Source: Lonicera japonica
Lineage: Eukaryota > Streptophyta > Magnoliopsida > Dipsacales > Caprifoliaceae
NCBI GenBank assembly: GCA_021464415.1
Contig: CM038466.1
Span: forward strand, 31,588,833 to 31,652,832
Direction: 5' to 3'
Length of the DNA: 64,000 nucleotides
The notes beneath the pieces are model-generated. The model was not told where the DNA came from. It saw only the letters and a program-made list of their open reading frames with translations, and ran no database searches. Below are positions 50,401 to 61,610 of this stretch, one piece after another (the stretch's first letter is position 1; each line of letters starts with the position of its first letter). The position numbers and the translations under genes are program-made.

Positions 50401-53400
50401 ATTAATGTTCCGAGCTCTACGACTTGAATCGAATGTCTAACGAGTTCTACACATTGATATTTCGAGCTCAATGACTAGCATCCGAGATCTAGCTTCCTTG
50501 AACAAAGACTCGAGATCAACGTCTAGCCAGCCTTACACAATGATGTTCTAAAACTCTAAAACTAATGATCAAAGTCTAGCTAGCTTTACACATTAATGTT
50601 CCAAGCTCCACAAACTTATGGTCAAGGATTCGGGCCTAAGACATCTCGAGCATCAGAGCTCAGAGCTACTACTAGCTCCCTGATTGAAGGATATCCTCAC
50701 CAATCAGCTCATCCGAACTAAATGATAAGGATATGGGGCAATTGATGGGGTAAATATTAATTTACCATTGGCCTACAAAAATAAAAAATAATTTTAACAT
50801 AGGCCTACAAAAATAATATTCTCCACTTTCTTTTTCATTCCACACTTTTCTTTAAATAATTATCCCACTCCATTATATTCCACACTTTCCTTTAGATAAT
50901 TATTTAATTTTCTTTAAATAATTATCTCACTCCATTATATTCCACACTTTCCTTTAGATAATTATTTAATTTCCTTTAAATAATTATCACACTCCATTAT
51001 ATTCCACACTTTCCTTTAGATAATTATTTAATTTCCTTTAAATAATTATCCCACTCCATTATATTCCACACTTTTCTTTAGATAATTATTTAATTTCCTT
51101 TAAATAATTATCTCACTCCATTATATTCCACACTTTCCTTTAGATGATTATTTAATTTCCTTTAAATAATTATCCTCCACAAAAAATTTACATTTTTGCC
51201 ATTCCCCATTTACCTATAAATATCTCCCACCATTCATTCATTCAAGACACAACAAAAACACACAATTCTTCTTATCTAAGATTCATCCATCTCATCAAAG
51301 AGATATAAAGCCATTGGCAATATAAATACAAGCCAATTCTAGAAGAAACAGAAGAGTCATATACTCTCTATTTTCATACCCAAAAAAATAGAAGGGTTAT
51401 ATACTCTCTATTTTCATACCCCAAAAAATAGAAGGGTCTTATACTCTCTATTTTTATACTCCAAAAAATACCAACAACTTTTATACACTATATCTCCTAC
51501 ACAGTTTATTATTTATTCTGTTGAAATATTTGTAATCCTAATTCTATACTTATAAATAGAATTAAGGAAATTATAGAGAGAGAGAGAGAAGTTGGTAGCT
51601 TGTATTATCTTCCAAATTGGTCGCTTTTGAGCTAATACAAAGCAAGCACACACAAAAGGAGGACGTACCACTAGAATAGCATAAGCGCTACCGGGGGAAC
51701 ATACCTTAATAAAAAATGCCTCGTGTTCATTTATTTTATTTATTCACCGATATTCGCTTATTGATTGGTTAATTATCTATTTCTAGATTTTGACAAATAA
51801 TTGTCTAAAGGAAAGTGTGGAATATAATGGAGTGGGATAATTATTTAAAGAAAAGTGTGGAATAAAAAAGAAAGTGGAGAATATTATTTTTGTAGGCTAA
51901 TGTTAAAATTATTTTTTATTTTTGTAGGCCAATGGTAAATTAATATTTACCCCATCAATTGCCCCCTATCCTTGTCATTTAGTTCGGATGAGCTGATTGG
52001 TGAGGATATCCTTCAATCCGGGAGCTAGTAGTAGCTCTGAGCTCTGATGCTCGAGATGTCTTAGGCCCGAATCCTTGACCATAAGTTTGTGGAGCTTGAA
52101 ACATTAGTGTGTAAAGCTAGCTAGACTTTGATCATTAGTCTTAGAGTTTTTGAACATCATTGTGTAAGGCTGGTTAGACGTTGATCTCGAGTCTTTGTTC
52201 AATGAAGCTAGATCTCGGATGCTAGTCATTGAGCTCGAAACATCAATGTGTAGAACTCGTTAGACATTCGATTCAAGTCGTAGAGCTCGGAACATTAATA
52301 TGTAAAGCTCACTATACTTTTGATCATAAATAATTTGATTCTACTCAGGCCTTTTTTCAACTCTTTATTTCATATATACATATATATTTTTTCTTTTTTC
52401 TTTTTTCTTTTTACACCTTTCTTTTCTTTTCTCTTTTTCTTTCTTTTTTTTTTGCACCCCCTTTTTTTTACCCTTCTTTTCTTTTCTTTTCTTTTTGTCG
52501 GCCCCTTTCGGCGGTTTTTCGGCCCCTTTTTCTTTTTTTTTGAAATCCTCCCTGTCGGAGGCTCCTCTCTCTCTTCATCTCCCTCTCACTCTTCATCTTC
52601 CTCTCCCTTTTTCCTCTTCATCTCACTCTCCTTCTTCGTCTTCCTCTCCCTCGAGACCCAACCCATTTCTTCCATCACCATCTATTTCTTCCAACGCCAT
52701 TTTTCTCTTTTGTAATAAGTTTTTCTTACAAAAGTAAACCAAAATAATGTCAAACACTCAATGTTTTTCAGGTCGTCCAGGTGTGGCTTGTGCTCATAGC
52801 CACAAGAGATGTCCTCTATCTTGTGATTATGCTAGAATTTTTCCAAATATGTTTGATCGTTAGGACTATCACACGATCTTCACTGTTTTCTGGGTGAGGA
52901 ATGTTGCATCTTTTTTGCAAAATGTCCCCGAAGATCAACTTCTCGAGGCTCTTAGTTCGTATCTTCTTGAAGTCACGGCGAGGATTGAGAATCCCGCTAG
53001 AGGCTGTATTGCTCTCCTTGCTTCTTTTGAACAGAAGGTGGAAGAGTTACAAGCACGGGTGACGGCATTAGATGCTCGATTAGGATGGGGTCTTCCTGTG
53101 TTAACCCGTTATGCTCATTTGCTCCTCCTGGAGGTTCTTCGAGGTTCCTTTCGTCGGCAGAAAATAACGTGCCAAATGTTATTCCGACTGCCGTGATTCT
53201 TTCAGAACCTATTCCCGGAGGTTGTTTTAGGCTCCTTATGTCGGAAGAGGGTGTACAGAATATTCTTTCGACTACCACGAATCTTGTAGAAAATGGGGCT
53301 TCTCTGACTGAAGTGAATTTGCCGTCATTTCAGAATCCGTCCTATAACCAGGCTACCTTGGACTCCGTTTACCAGGCTGCCTCGGAAGGTTTTTTATCGC

Positions 53401-56360
53401 AATTTTCACTAGATGATTTTATTGCAGATTTTGCTGAAACAACGGGCCCTGACTGGACAGCTTCAGGGAATATTCGCCATGATTTTTCTGATTATTCTTC
53501 TTCTGATTTAAGTACTATTTTGAATTTTGATGCTGATGATCTTGAGATTCTTCAGCCTTTTTTGAGTGACTAGATAATGTGTATCTCTAGTGAGGGTTTT
53601 GTAAAAATGTTCCGGAGACGTTCCACTTGTGATTGTTTAAAGCATGGCCCTTATATGTTGATAGCAATTTTTCCGAAGTCCTTGATTTCATAAAAGGAAA
53701 AATTGTTCTATTTGGCTAAGTCTTGAGTAGAGTCATGCCCTCTTCTGACTTAGGAAGATTCTGACAATTTTCTCATTTAAGTCCTTGATTTCTTAAAAGG
53801 AAAATTTGTTCTTTTTGCTAAGTTTTGAGTAGAGTCTTGCTCCCTTCTAACTTAGGCAAATTGCTAAGTTTTGAGTATAGTCTTGCTCCCTAGAGTCTTG
53901 CTCCGTTCTAACTTTAGGCAAATTGCTAAGTTTTGAGTAGAGTCTTGCTCCCTTCTAACTTATGCAAATTCTGACAATTTTCTCATTTATTACCAGGATT
54001 TCTTAAAAGAAAAATTTGTTCTTTTTTGCTAAGTCTTGAGTAGAGTCATGCCCCCTTCTGACTCAGGCAAATTTTGACAATTTTTTCATTTATTACCAGG
54101 GAACGTCAAAATTTTGGTCTCTGACCAGTGGTGCAGCAGTAGATGATCATTCTCAGCCAAGTCTCTTTGGGCTGTGGTGGTCCTGCTGCTGTTTGATAGA
54201 CTTCAAAATTGCATTTGACTTTGTGGAAGTTTGGTATCTGCTGAAAATTTCTTTAATTTCTTTCTTGTGGTTTGTCAGATGAACTTGATAAAAATTACAT
54301 TCAATTGTAATTTTTTTTTTGAAGCTTTTTTTGTGATTATTGAGTAAAAAAATGATAAACTTATATTAAAATAAAGGAAAAATCATAAATAAAAAAATTA
54401 TCTCTTCTTTTGGGTTTTATCCCCTTGGGTAACCAAATTTTTGAATGATTAACTCGTAAATATTGAGCTGGAGGCTTGCCGGATTTTCACATTTTTTTAT
54501 CGCAACAACTGTATCCCCGTTTTGGACCTCGAGATGGCCAAATTTGAAAAATAAACTGAAAAGTATTTAAATTTTCTTCAACATGGACTCTAATTAATTT
54601 GGATTTTGAACAAAGTTATGCGCCTCTAAAGGTCAAAGTGCGGAATTTAGTTCCAGAATTTGAATAATTTTGAACCCCGAGTGGAATTTGAAACAAGCTA
54701 ATGAAAAGTATTTAAATTTCTTCAAAATGGACTCCAATCGCATAAAGAATTCGGAACACAAAGTTATCCCCCGAAAATATTGAAGGCGGGATTCCGAGTT
54801 TTTCAGAAAAGTCACATGTAATTTCTAAAGAACGAATAGAAAGCTATCGTTCCCACAGACGGCGCCAACTGGGTGTCAAAATCTAGAAATGATAATTAAC
54901 CAATCAATAAGCGATATCGGTGATAAATATAAATGAACACGAGATATTTTTTAAGGTAGGTTCTCCCGGTAGTGCTTATGCTATTCCAGTGGTACGTCAT
55001 CCTTTTGTGTGTGCTTGCTTAATTACAAGTCCAACTTCTCTCTCTCTCTAAATTTCCTTAATTCTATTTATAAGTATAGAATTAGTTACAAATATTTCAA
55101 CAGATAAATAATAAACTGTGTAAGAGATATAATAAAGATTTTTTGGAGTATAAAAATAGGAGATAATTATTTAAAGGAAATTAAATAATTATCTAAAGGA
55201 AAGTGTGGAATATAATGGAGTGGGATAATTATTTAAAGAAAAAATAATTATCTAAAGGAAAGTGTGGAATAAAAAGTGGGATAATTATTTAAAGAAATTA
55301 AATAATTATCTAAAGAAAAGTGGAATATAATGAGTGGGATATTATTTAAAGGAAATTAAATAATTATCTAAAGGAAACTGTGGAATATAATGGAGTGGGA
55401 TAATTATTTAAAGAAAAGTGTGGAATAAAAAAGAAAGTGGAGAATATTATTTTTTATTTTTGTAGGCCAATGGTAAATTAATATTTACCCCATCAATTAT
55501 ACTCAAATCTTAGAGCATCCACAGCGGGTAGGGTAAAATGATAAATTTACTCTACCGAAGCTCACAGTGGAGGAATTATAGGGTAAAATATAAGCAGGTA
55601 GGGTAGAGAACAAGTAAATTTACCTTATGACTAAATTTTACTAATACAAGTGTAGGTTATTCATATGTCATTTTTTTTTTAAAATCCCCATACAAGGGTG
55701 AGTCATTCGTATGACTTTTTTTTTTTAAGAACCCCATACAAGGGTGGGTCATTCATACGACCTTATTTATTTTTATTTTTTAATAAAAAATCCCCATACA
55801 AAGGTGGGTCATTTGTATGAATTTTTTTTGTTTTTATTTAATAACCCGTATAAATGAGTTTCATTCGTATGTACTATTTTATTATTTTTTTACTGTATTT
55901 ATTATATTCTGCTCTAAAATTTAATTAAGTGTATAGTAAATTGGATATAAATTTCTCCAATTCTGCTGTGAATACTTTTACGAGCCAAATTAATATTAAA
56001 CATTAGACTGTGTGACTAGAATATTAAAGAACAATCGCAGGCCTCTCATGGTAGGTCCCACACATGCAGATGCTTTTTTTCTTTTTTCCTTTTTTTTTTT
56101 GTCTAGCACATGCATATCACTACGAACAATTTTAAATCAATAATTTTCAAGGAATGTTAAAGCCATGTTTGGATTCATATTCTTGTGTGTATAATCATTA
56201 ACTTGTATCTCTATACTAAAGAATTGAAGCTTCCATGTACAATACCATTATCGTTCTACTGCCCTTAATTATAAGTTAATGTTTGAATTTTATATTTTAT
56301 AAGAATATATTGATTTATTTGTAAAAATAAAAATGAATACACTAGTTTTGTCATAATTAA

Positions 56361-56397
<37 letters not shown>

Positions 56398-57321
56398 ATA
56401 AGCATATTGACAAAGACTTATCCCGAGAGCTCGAGCGTATAAATTTTTATTGCTTTTTGGCCGGTGAAAACATTGGCATAGTCAAATATAGTGATATATT
56501 TAAAACATTTATCAAAGCACTTTGACAAACTTTGTTGCATCCCACGTGTAGCTATGTCATTTTCTAATTGCTATTTTACCCTTACGTTTTATTCTTGTAA
56601 TCTTTTGAATTGAATTACTTTTTACCGTCACATTTTACCTTTGCAAACTCATTTTTTATAAAAGTTTGTTCATAACAAGATTCAAACGCTTACCACTAAA
56701 TAATTTAAACGAATGCTTAACCACTAGATGATTTTCATTAAATTATTTTCTTCAAATTATATACGTGCATGATGTGCGTAAAGTAGTTTAGTTATTGTTA
56801 AAAGTACGTAAAAGACTTGCCTGAAGAGGAGAGAGATGGGAGGCAAAGAACTGCTCGGCAGACACAAAATCACCCCTTTGAAGCTTCTCACAAACATGAT
56901 TCTCCACAAGACAAACCCTAATCTTCCCCCAACTATCATCCCCAACAACATGCTCCCTAAGCCAAGCGGAGAACCCGCCCAACCGATACTCCTCGAACCT
57001 CCGGCCAACAACGGAATACTCGCCAGAGGGCCGAGTAACGACGATAGCCAGAAGTAGGAGAGAGAGGGAGAGGATGATCAAGATTGCCGCGAAGCAGAGG
57101 TAGAGGGATAGGAGAGTGGGCTTGTTGTAGTAGGAGCCGATGAAGCCGGTTAAGGAGATGAGGAGGAAGAGTGAGCCGAGGGTGATGATGGGCCAGAAAA
57201 GGAAGTGGATGCAGTGGCTGGATGGCTGGGAGGAGAGCCAGATGCCTGAGGTTAGGATGGGGATTGAAGACATTATGGAGATGAAGTTTAGGAGTGCTGT
57301 TAAGTTGTTGCTTATTGCCAT
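44483..57321 (-). CDS. Tetraspanin (plant TET family), 266 aa, two exons
   Basis: Exon 1 is 57321-56821 (167 codons from ATG at 57321; the codon upstream is not ATG). Exon 2 is 44782-44483 (99 codons plus stop). Residues about 7-29, 41-63, 69-95 and 231-252 are four membrane segments. The large extracellular loop carries the hallmark GCCKPP motif at the exon junction (G169-C170-C171), then CGYQY, DCSIW and CYGCDSCKAGLL, as in plant TETs. Tetraspanins organise membrane microdomains and extracellular vesicles. The GCCK motif at the start of exon 2 and the length of about 266 aa fit the family. The 12,038-bp intron (44783-56820) begins GCAAGT instead of GTAAGT, and is greatly enlarged by LTR elements. 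Confidence 0.94.
44783..47155. other. Tetraspanin intron, 3' part, unique-looking
   Basis: AT-rich intron sequence with an AT run at 44830-44852. No coding region or element with recognisable ends. Confidence 0.5.
47156..47940 (+). repeat. 5' LTR of element A
   Basis: 785 bp. Its U3 contains two to three copies of a ~59-bp tandem unit (attccacactttcctttaaa, aattatcccactccattata). The 3' LTR has about six copies, so the LTRs differ in length by 268 bp mostly through this array. Confidence 0.85.
48590..49030. repeat. Minisatellite inside element A
   Basis: Four to five imperfect units contain tgacaattttctcattta or the reverse strand equivalent, gaacaaattttccttttaag, and agcaagactctactcaaaac. 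The inverted counterpart is at 53690-54110 in element B. Confidence 0.8.
49131..49956 (-). pseudogene. LOB-domain (LBD/AS2) gene captured in element A
   Basis: From ATG 49956 a 149-codon frame carries a complete LOB domain. The zinc-binding CX2CX6CX3C reads CVACAHSHKRCPLSC. The GAS-block equivalent reads FGVRNVASFL. The C-terminal coiled coil, ending FEQKVEELQARVMALDARL, has hydrophobic spacing. LBD proteins are plant-specific DNA-binding transcription factors. After residue ~115 the frame drifts and stops at 49507. A C-terminal region in another frame (about 49618-49131) is homologous to the 162-aa frame in B (NQATLDSVYQAASEGFLSQF in B) but has two stops here, near 49339 and 49302. The gene lies antisense to the element's LTRs and sense to the host tetraspanin gene. 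A pyrimidine-rich leader-like stretch precedes the ATG. Confidence 0.85.
49985..50335. repeat. Purine-rich low-complexity tract in element A
   Basis: Plus strand is almost pure A/G for long runs (gaagaaggagagag, aaaaaaaagaaaaaaaaaga). Frames predicted here in several directions are composition artefacts. Mirrored at 52380-52735 in element B. Confidence 0.9.
50743..51795 (+). repeat. 3' LTR of element A
   Basis: 1053 bp. Contains about six 59-bp units (50820-51180) and then the same downstream half as the 5' LTR, with cttataaatagaattaagg near 51548 and gagagagagagaga. It ends exactly at the centre of the inverted repeat, 51795. Confidence 0.88.
52747..53573 (+). pseudogene. LOB-domain gene captured in element B, degraded N-terminus
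   Basis: Homologous to the copy in A. The first zinc-ligand cysteine is Gly (codon 12, 52780-52782), a TAG stops the frame at codon 39 (52861-52863), and the GAS-block glycine is Trp. From 52894 the LOB coiled-coil part is open to 53196. An overlapping frame, 53085-53573, encodes the acidic C-terminal region (SLDDFIADFAETTGPDW, ILNFDADDLEILQPFLSD), uninterrupted to TAG. That acidic tail would suit a transcriptional activator, but this is inference. Two frames are needed in both A and B, so the frameshift (or a lost intron) predates their separation. Confidence 0.82.
53690..54110. repeat. Minisatellite inside element B
   Basis: Inverted counterpart of 48590-49030. Units contain agttttgagtagagtcttgc, ccttctaacttaggcaaatt and gacaattttctcatttaag. 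Confidence 0.8.
54874..55495 (-). repeat. 5' LTR of element B
   Basis: 622 bp, same termini as the A LTRs. Its array of 59-bp units (55150-55420) has deletions within units, and it lacks part of the downstream half. Confidence 0.82.
55513..55977. mobile_element. Harbinger-like MITE with internal minisatellite
   Basis: The left end gagcatccacagc and, reversed from the right, aagtattcacagcag are related inverted ends. The flanks are TTA on both sides (55510-55512 and 55978-55980). Inside, 55640-55880 holds about five imperfect 55-65-bp units with ccccatacaagggtgggtca and ttcgtatgac followed by T runs. Confidence 0.7.
55981..56820. other. Tetraspanin intron, 5' part
   Basis: AT-rich intron with an AT microsatellite (56365-56393) and no gene. 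It ends at the GC donor, minus-strand CAG followed by GCAAGT (56820-56815). Confidence 0.6.
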
Positions 57322-57387
57322 TTTCAATTTTTTTTTAGTGAGAGAAAGGGAAAATATTATACGGGAGAGAGGATGAAGAAAGGGAGG

Positions 57388-57400
57388 ATTTTATATATGG
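57388..57400 (-). promoter_or_regulatory. TATA box of the tetraspanin gene
   Basis: The minus strand reads ccatatataaaatcc, with TATATAAA about 70 bp upstream of the ATG at 57321. Transcription would start near 57360, giving a short leader of ~40 nt rich in GA on the plus strand. Confidence 0.6.
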
Positions 57401-57612
57401 AAGTGGGAGAGAGACGGGGAATATCTGGTAGTGGGGTGGGGAGATTTGTGCCCAGTGTTTGATTTAAATGGTTGTTTGATTATATTTATTTGTTTCTATA
57501 CCAGGGATTATTCAATAATATAATTTATTTATTTTTATTATACAATTTTACAGCTATCATAACGAAATGTGGACATACAACTATCATAAATATTTGGACG
57601 TACTACAACAAC

Positions 57613-58085
57613 TAGGGGTTTGCACGGTTCAATTAATCGAATCGTCAAAACGGCTAAAACTGACTTGGGCAATCAATTTGGACCTTGGGCCTAAATTGTT
57701 GATTTGGGCCAAAGATTTATATTATTTGAAAATTTTTAAATGTTTTTTTTATCTCTTACGCCTTCTTTTCTTGTTGAATGTTTGGGCATTTGATTTGATT
57801 AAATATTTATTATTCTTGAGCTTTCTTTTTAATTTTTTAACCTATATTATTTTTAAAGAAAATAGCTCATTAGTTAAATACACCGAACCAATAGAAGAAT
57901 AATAACTATACTAGTCGGTTCGATTTTCTATTTTTGTTGGTTTTATACACCAAAAAACCAATAACCGAACTGACTTACTTTAGTTATCATATTTCTTAAC
58001 CAAACTGCAAATTTTGAAAAACCGCTCAGTTCGGCTTGGTTCAAGCCAGTTCGCTTTGGTTTTTCGGTTTTTTTGCACAGCCCTA
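57613..58085. mobile_element. MITE with gggctgtgcaaaaaaaccg-type ends
   Basis: The left end taggggtttgcacggttcaa and, reversed from the right, tagggctgtgcaaaaaaacc, with repeated cggttc/gaaccg words inside, match a common plant MITE type (taggggtgtgcacggttcgg). The target duplication is unclear (acaac against acgac). The interior frame 57567-57902 is AT-rich and not a credible gene. Confidence 0.6.
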
Positions 58086-61000
58086 ACGACTAGTATAGGT
58101 GGACAAAACAAAAGAGTTGATACCACGCGGGGCGGAACTGGCCTGGGCCCAGCGGGCTCCAGGCCTGCCCAAAATAATTTCTAACTACCGTGCACAAAAA
58201 GAAGTTCTTTGCAATTCAGCCCACCCCAAGCCCACGTCCAGCCCATCCGGATATATTACTCACTTGGGCTTTGGCATGACAACTGCCATCCACTTTAGGA
58301 TTTAAAATACTAACGTGTGTTCTTAATTAAAAAAAAAAAGATAAAAAGACCTCTTCACAATTATTGACATATCGTTAATTCGTAATTTAAAGTAAGAATA
58401 ACTAGTTGTTACAGAATACAAAGTTAGTGTTGGTATATCACTATTAGCATTTCAATAAAATATTTTAATACTTAATTTTATCACAAATGTATGTAGAGTT
58501 TTTTTTTTAAATAAATAAATAAATTTATAGAAGTATATATGTATGTAGAGTTTTAATAATGTAAAAGTATGTTCACCGTGAATCAAAACGAACCATTAGC
58601 TTGTTAAAAAAGTTTATTCTTAGTTTAACTCACCCCATTGAAAATCCTGATTCCGCCCTTAATATCACGTCTATATGTATTAAATCCATCCTTGACATCC
58701 TTATTTTAATTAACCTCCTTATTGAGAGGATAAAAAAATATGAACGAAAACAAAAACTCATTGATTTATGGGGAGACTGTACTTGGTGACCACACATTTA
58801 ATACATAAATTTTTATGTCAAGTATTTATATCTACCTAAAATTATTTAGGTTTTATATAAATGGGTAATATATACTAGATTCGCTCAAATATATAGAACT
58901 AGCGTGCACAAGTGAGTTGTCATGGAAGATTGTTGGTGGCCCTTTGACATATATATGTAGGACTGACAATTCATCCACTTTATACAATTTTTTGTACATG
59001 TTTTTAGTGAATCTAGTAAATTTTTTTGCTATGAACATATTTTTAAAAGAAAGAGTAAAATGAAAGTTTATTGAGTTTCTAATATCAAATAATTAGAAGA
59101 AAAACTACTATCAAGGACTCGGAGACTCGTTGCTTTAAAGAAAATTTGCAATGTATTGATTTTCATCAAATTAAACAAAATATTGCAAAAAAAAAAAAAC
59201 CTGTGCCAAACTCCTAATATTTAAAACAAAAGTTCATGCATGCACGCATGATGCTTGCGTAACTTGGATAAATATATTGAATTTTAAAAAGTCTAACGCA
59301 TATTCAGGCAATTGAAGTAAGTCATGATCTTACTAAATAGATGGCTAGTGATTAGTAAGCCGCTCGTGGAAGTGTTGTGTTATGTATGATTTTATCTATG
59401 CATGAAGTGTTTATTTAACTTATTTTTGTCTAATTTAAAGTTTAGATCTATTGACCCTCTTCAACACTCGTACATATTTAACAATCAAGGTGATGTGAGA
59501 TTGAACATATCCCTCTATAAAGTCCCTTAGAGAATTTCTTTTTAAACTAAAAGTCTTTCTTTCTTTTTCGAGATTTTTTAAATTAATATTCTCCCTTTTC
59601 TTTAATGATGTTTCAAATTGATAATTTTTAAAGTTTTTTTCTTCAAGATGTCTCAAATTGAAATTGTCCTATATTTCTTTCGGTGCATATGTAACGACCT
59701 TAGTAATGTAGGCAAGTTGCGAATGTGCCTCAGTGTGACTGCAGTGAATGTTCACAAATTATACATTATGATTATATATTCTACATTATTTAGGTGAGAT
59801 AAATTGATATAATTCAACAGTTTTTTTTTTTCAACCCCATTAATTTTTTTAAGAATTCCGTTTTATAATCCGGTATTGGGCTGTGGATGGAGTAGGTGTT
59901 GGAAAGTGGGCAGGGACTAAGTGGCTTCTTGTTTCGAGGGCTGTTTTGGATCCATTCACATATTTTTTTACATTTTATTATTTCTACAATTCGATTAATA
60001 AAATATTTTCAAAAAGCTGGAGAACTATGAAAAATACTATCAATTAAGAATTAACAAAAGTCAATCAATATTTTATATGAATGAACTGAAATAAGTTTGC
60101 CTGAATTATCTGAGTCCTGGTGTTAGTCATTACGCAAATTTATTCTTATTATTATGATATATATATATAGTAATATCTAACGAATAAATTGAAATATACT
60201 TTCACTTAAATTAAGTAATGTTAAGTTTAATAATATCAAAAAATAAGTAAAAACAAATGCTCACAAGTGAGTAGTTCTTTGATATAGAGTGGTCGGCATA
60301 CTGGATTAGGAGACGGGATATGATTATTTATTCCTCTATTTCATGTTTGTGACAATGAAATTTAGATGTTTTATATGGTTGAGGGGAAATTATCTCTTGA
60401 TCAATTTTAGTTGTTCCTGTACTACTATAAACGGATTCAGTTCTCCTTTAGAGAATTTTTTTCCCCATGCCACGTATATTTTAGTCTTTTTAATTTAAAA
60501 TCTTTAGTCTATCAATAATTAACTTTTAATTTTGACCCGAAACCTATATTTTTAAAAATTGTCAAGAAAGTTAATGATTTCAAACCAGAAAACATTATTG
60601 CTGTTTACTTTGAAAGCAGTAGCAGAAATGAGTGTTATGACGAATTAGAAAAGTGAATAATCAAATTGTATTGACTTGTTTAAAATTGAAATAAAAAAAA
60701 AAATAGAACTTAATATGTTTCGTTCGCGCTTGGAGTATGCTAGTAGAAAACCGAATTAAACTTAAACAAACCTAACTGAATCATATCATTGCCTACAAGA
60801 ATTGAAAATAATATTATTTTACTATATAAAATTTTATGTTCCTAGATTTGCAAGCTCTAGTGAGAGCCGGACTCTTTAGCTATCGTGAATATTAGAGCTA
60901 TAGTATAAATGTATAAATTAATATTATTTTTATTCAAAATAAGTAAAAGTTAGTATATAGTTATTATTTTTCTGATCAAAATAAGAGTTATCTAATAATT

Positions 61001-61255
61001 TATTTATTTTTATAAAAAAAAAATTTAAAAATTGAATAAAACTAAACCAAAACCAATCGTTTAAATTCAATTTAAATTTCAGTCTTCTAATTTCCGATCC
61101 GACCGGAGTAATATACATTCCTAATACTCGAGTTTAACTTTTATATGTCATGTAATTTAAAATATTTAGTCAATCAATAATTCACTCTTAATCTTTGACT
61201 CAAAACCAAGGTGTACTTTTTTTCTGTCTCCAGAAATTGCCTACAATGTTGATTA
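58086..61255. other. AT-rich intergenic DNA
   Basis: No gene supported. At 58120-58180 a GC-rich patch (gcctgggcccagcgggct) resembles repeat words in intron 5 of the methyltransferase-like gene. Nothing with defined ends is seen. Confidence 0.4.
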
Positions 61256-61610
61256 TTACAAAACGATAACGTCAGCAATGACTGCCAAATCAATAGCAAA
61301 AGAAGGATTTTTTTTTGACCGCCACTTTTCGAACTTATTTAACCAAATAAGAGAGTTTTGAACGTATTTGTAGAGATGGGGTAGACTTAAAAATGCCGGG
61401 AGAGATGGTAATTTTAGAGTTAAAAACGCCACATGTGGTGGTGATTTTAAGTAGGGCAATTTTTTGGCAATAAAAATCTCACGTAAAAACGTCATAAGGA
61501 CTGGCGATTTTAAGACTAAAAATATCACTTCTAAAATCGCCAATTAGGATGGCATTTTTTTAGTTAAAATAGCCATACTTTATGGCATTTTTATGTGTCA
61601 TATTTTTACT
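61256..61610. repeat. Subterminal-type imperfect repeats
   Basis: Alternating words such as ggcgattttaagactaaaaa, aaaacgccacatgtggtg and atggcatttttttagttaaa repeat every 40-60 bp in both orientations, like the subterminal regions of DNA transposons. They may belong to the MULE whose gene starts at 62378. Confidence 0.45.

Larger units (their letters stand above)
47156..51795 (+). mobile_element. Non-autonomous LTR retrotransposon A, with antisense LBD gene
   Basis: The 5' LTR is 47156-47940 and the 3' LTR 50743-51795; both start tgatggggtaaatattaat and end tctagattttgaca. After the 5' LTR is ttggtgccgtctgtggg (about 47949), a primer-site motif of the type often found in plant Gypsy elements (Tat-like ggcgccgtctgtggg). 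Before the 3' LTR is the polypurine tract aaggatatggggcaa. The 2.8-kb interior has no gag, protease, RT or integrase. Instead it carries, on the opposite strand, a LOB-domain gene (49956-49131). No matching 5-bp duplication was found at its ends (atgca, aataa), so one side was probably deleted or rearranged. Confidence 0.88.
51796..55495 (-). mobile_element. LTR retrotransposon B, inverted partner of A
   Basis: Same family on the opposite strand. The 5' LTR is 54874-55495 (reverse of tgatggggtaaat...ttttgaca), followed on the minus strand by the primer-site motif ttggcgccgtctgtggga (about 54866-54849). The interior is 51958-54873, and a 162-bp stub of the 3' LTR (51796-51957) abuts the end of A. 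The polypurine tract reads aaggatagggggcaat. The LBD copy is at 52747-53573 on the plus strand. The outer flank after 55495 (attat) does not match atgca left of A, so A and B do not look like one insertion of a dimer. Confidence 0.87.

Noticed and set aside
47156..55495. A single palindromic element with one target duplication
   Set aside because: The outer 5-mers atgca and attat differ and B lacks most of one LTR.
57567..57902. 111-codon frame as a gene
   Set aside because: It covers a MITE, is rich in F/L/Y from AT-rich DNA and has no recognisable domain.
61256..61543. 95-codon minus-strand frame
   Set aside because: It is a translation of transposon subterminal repeats with periodic composition.
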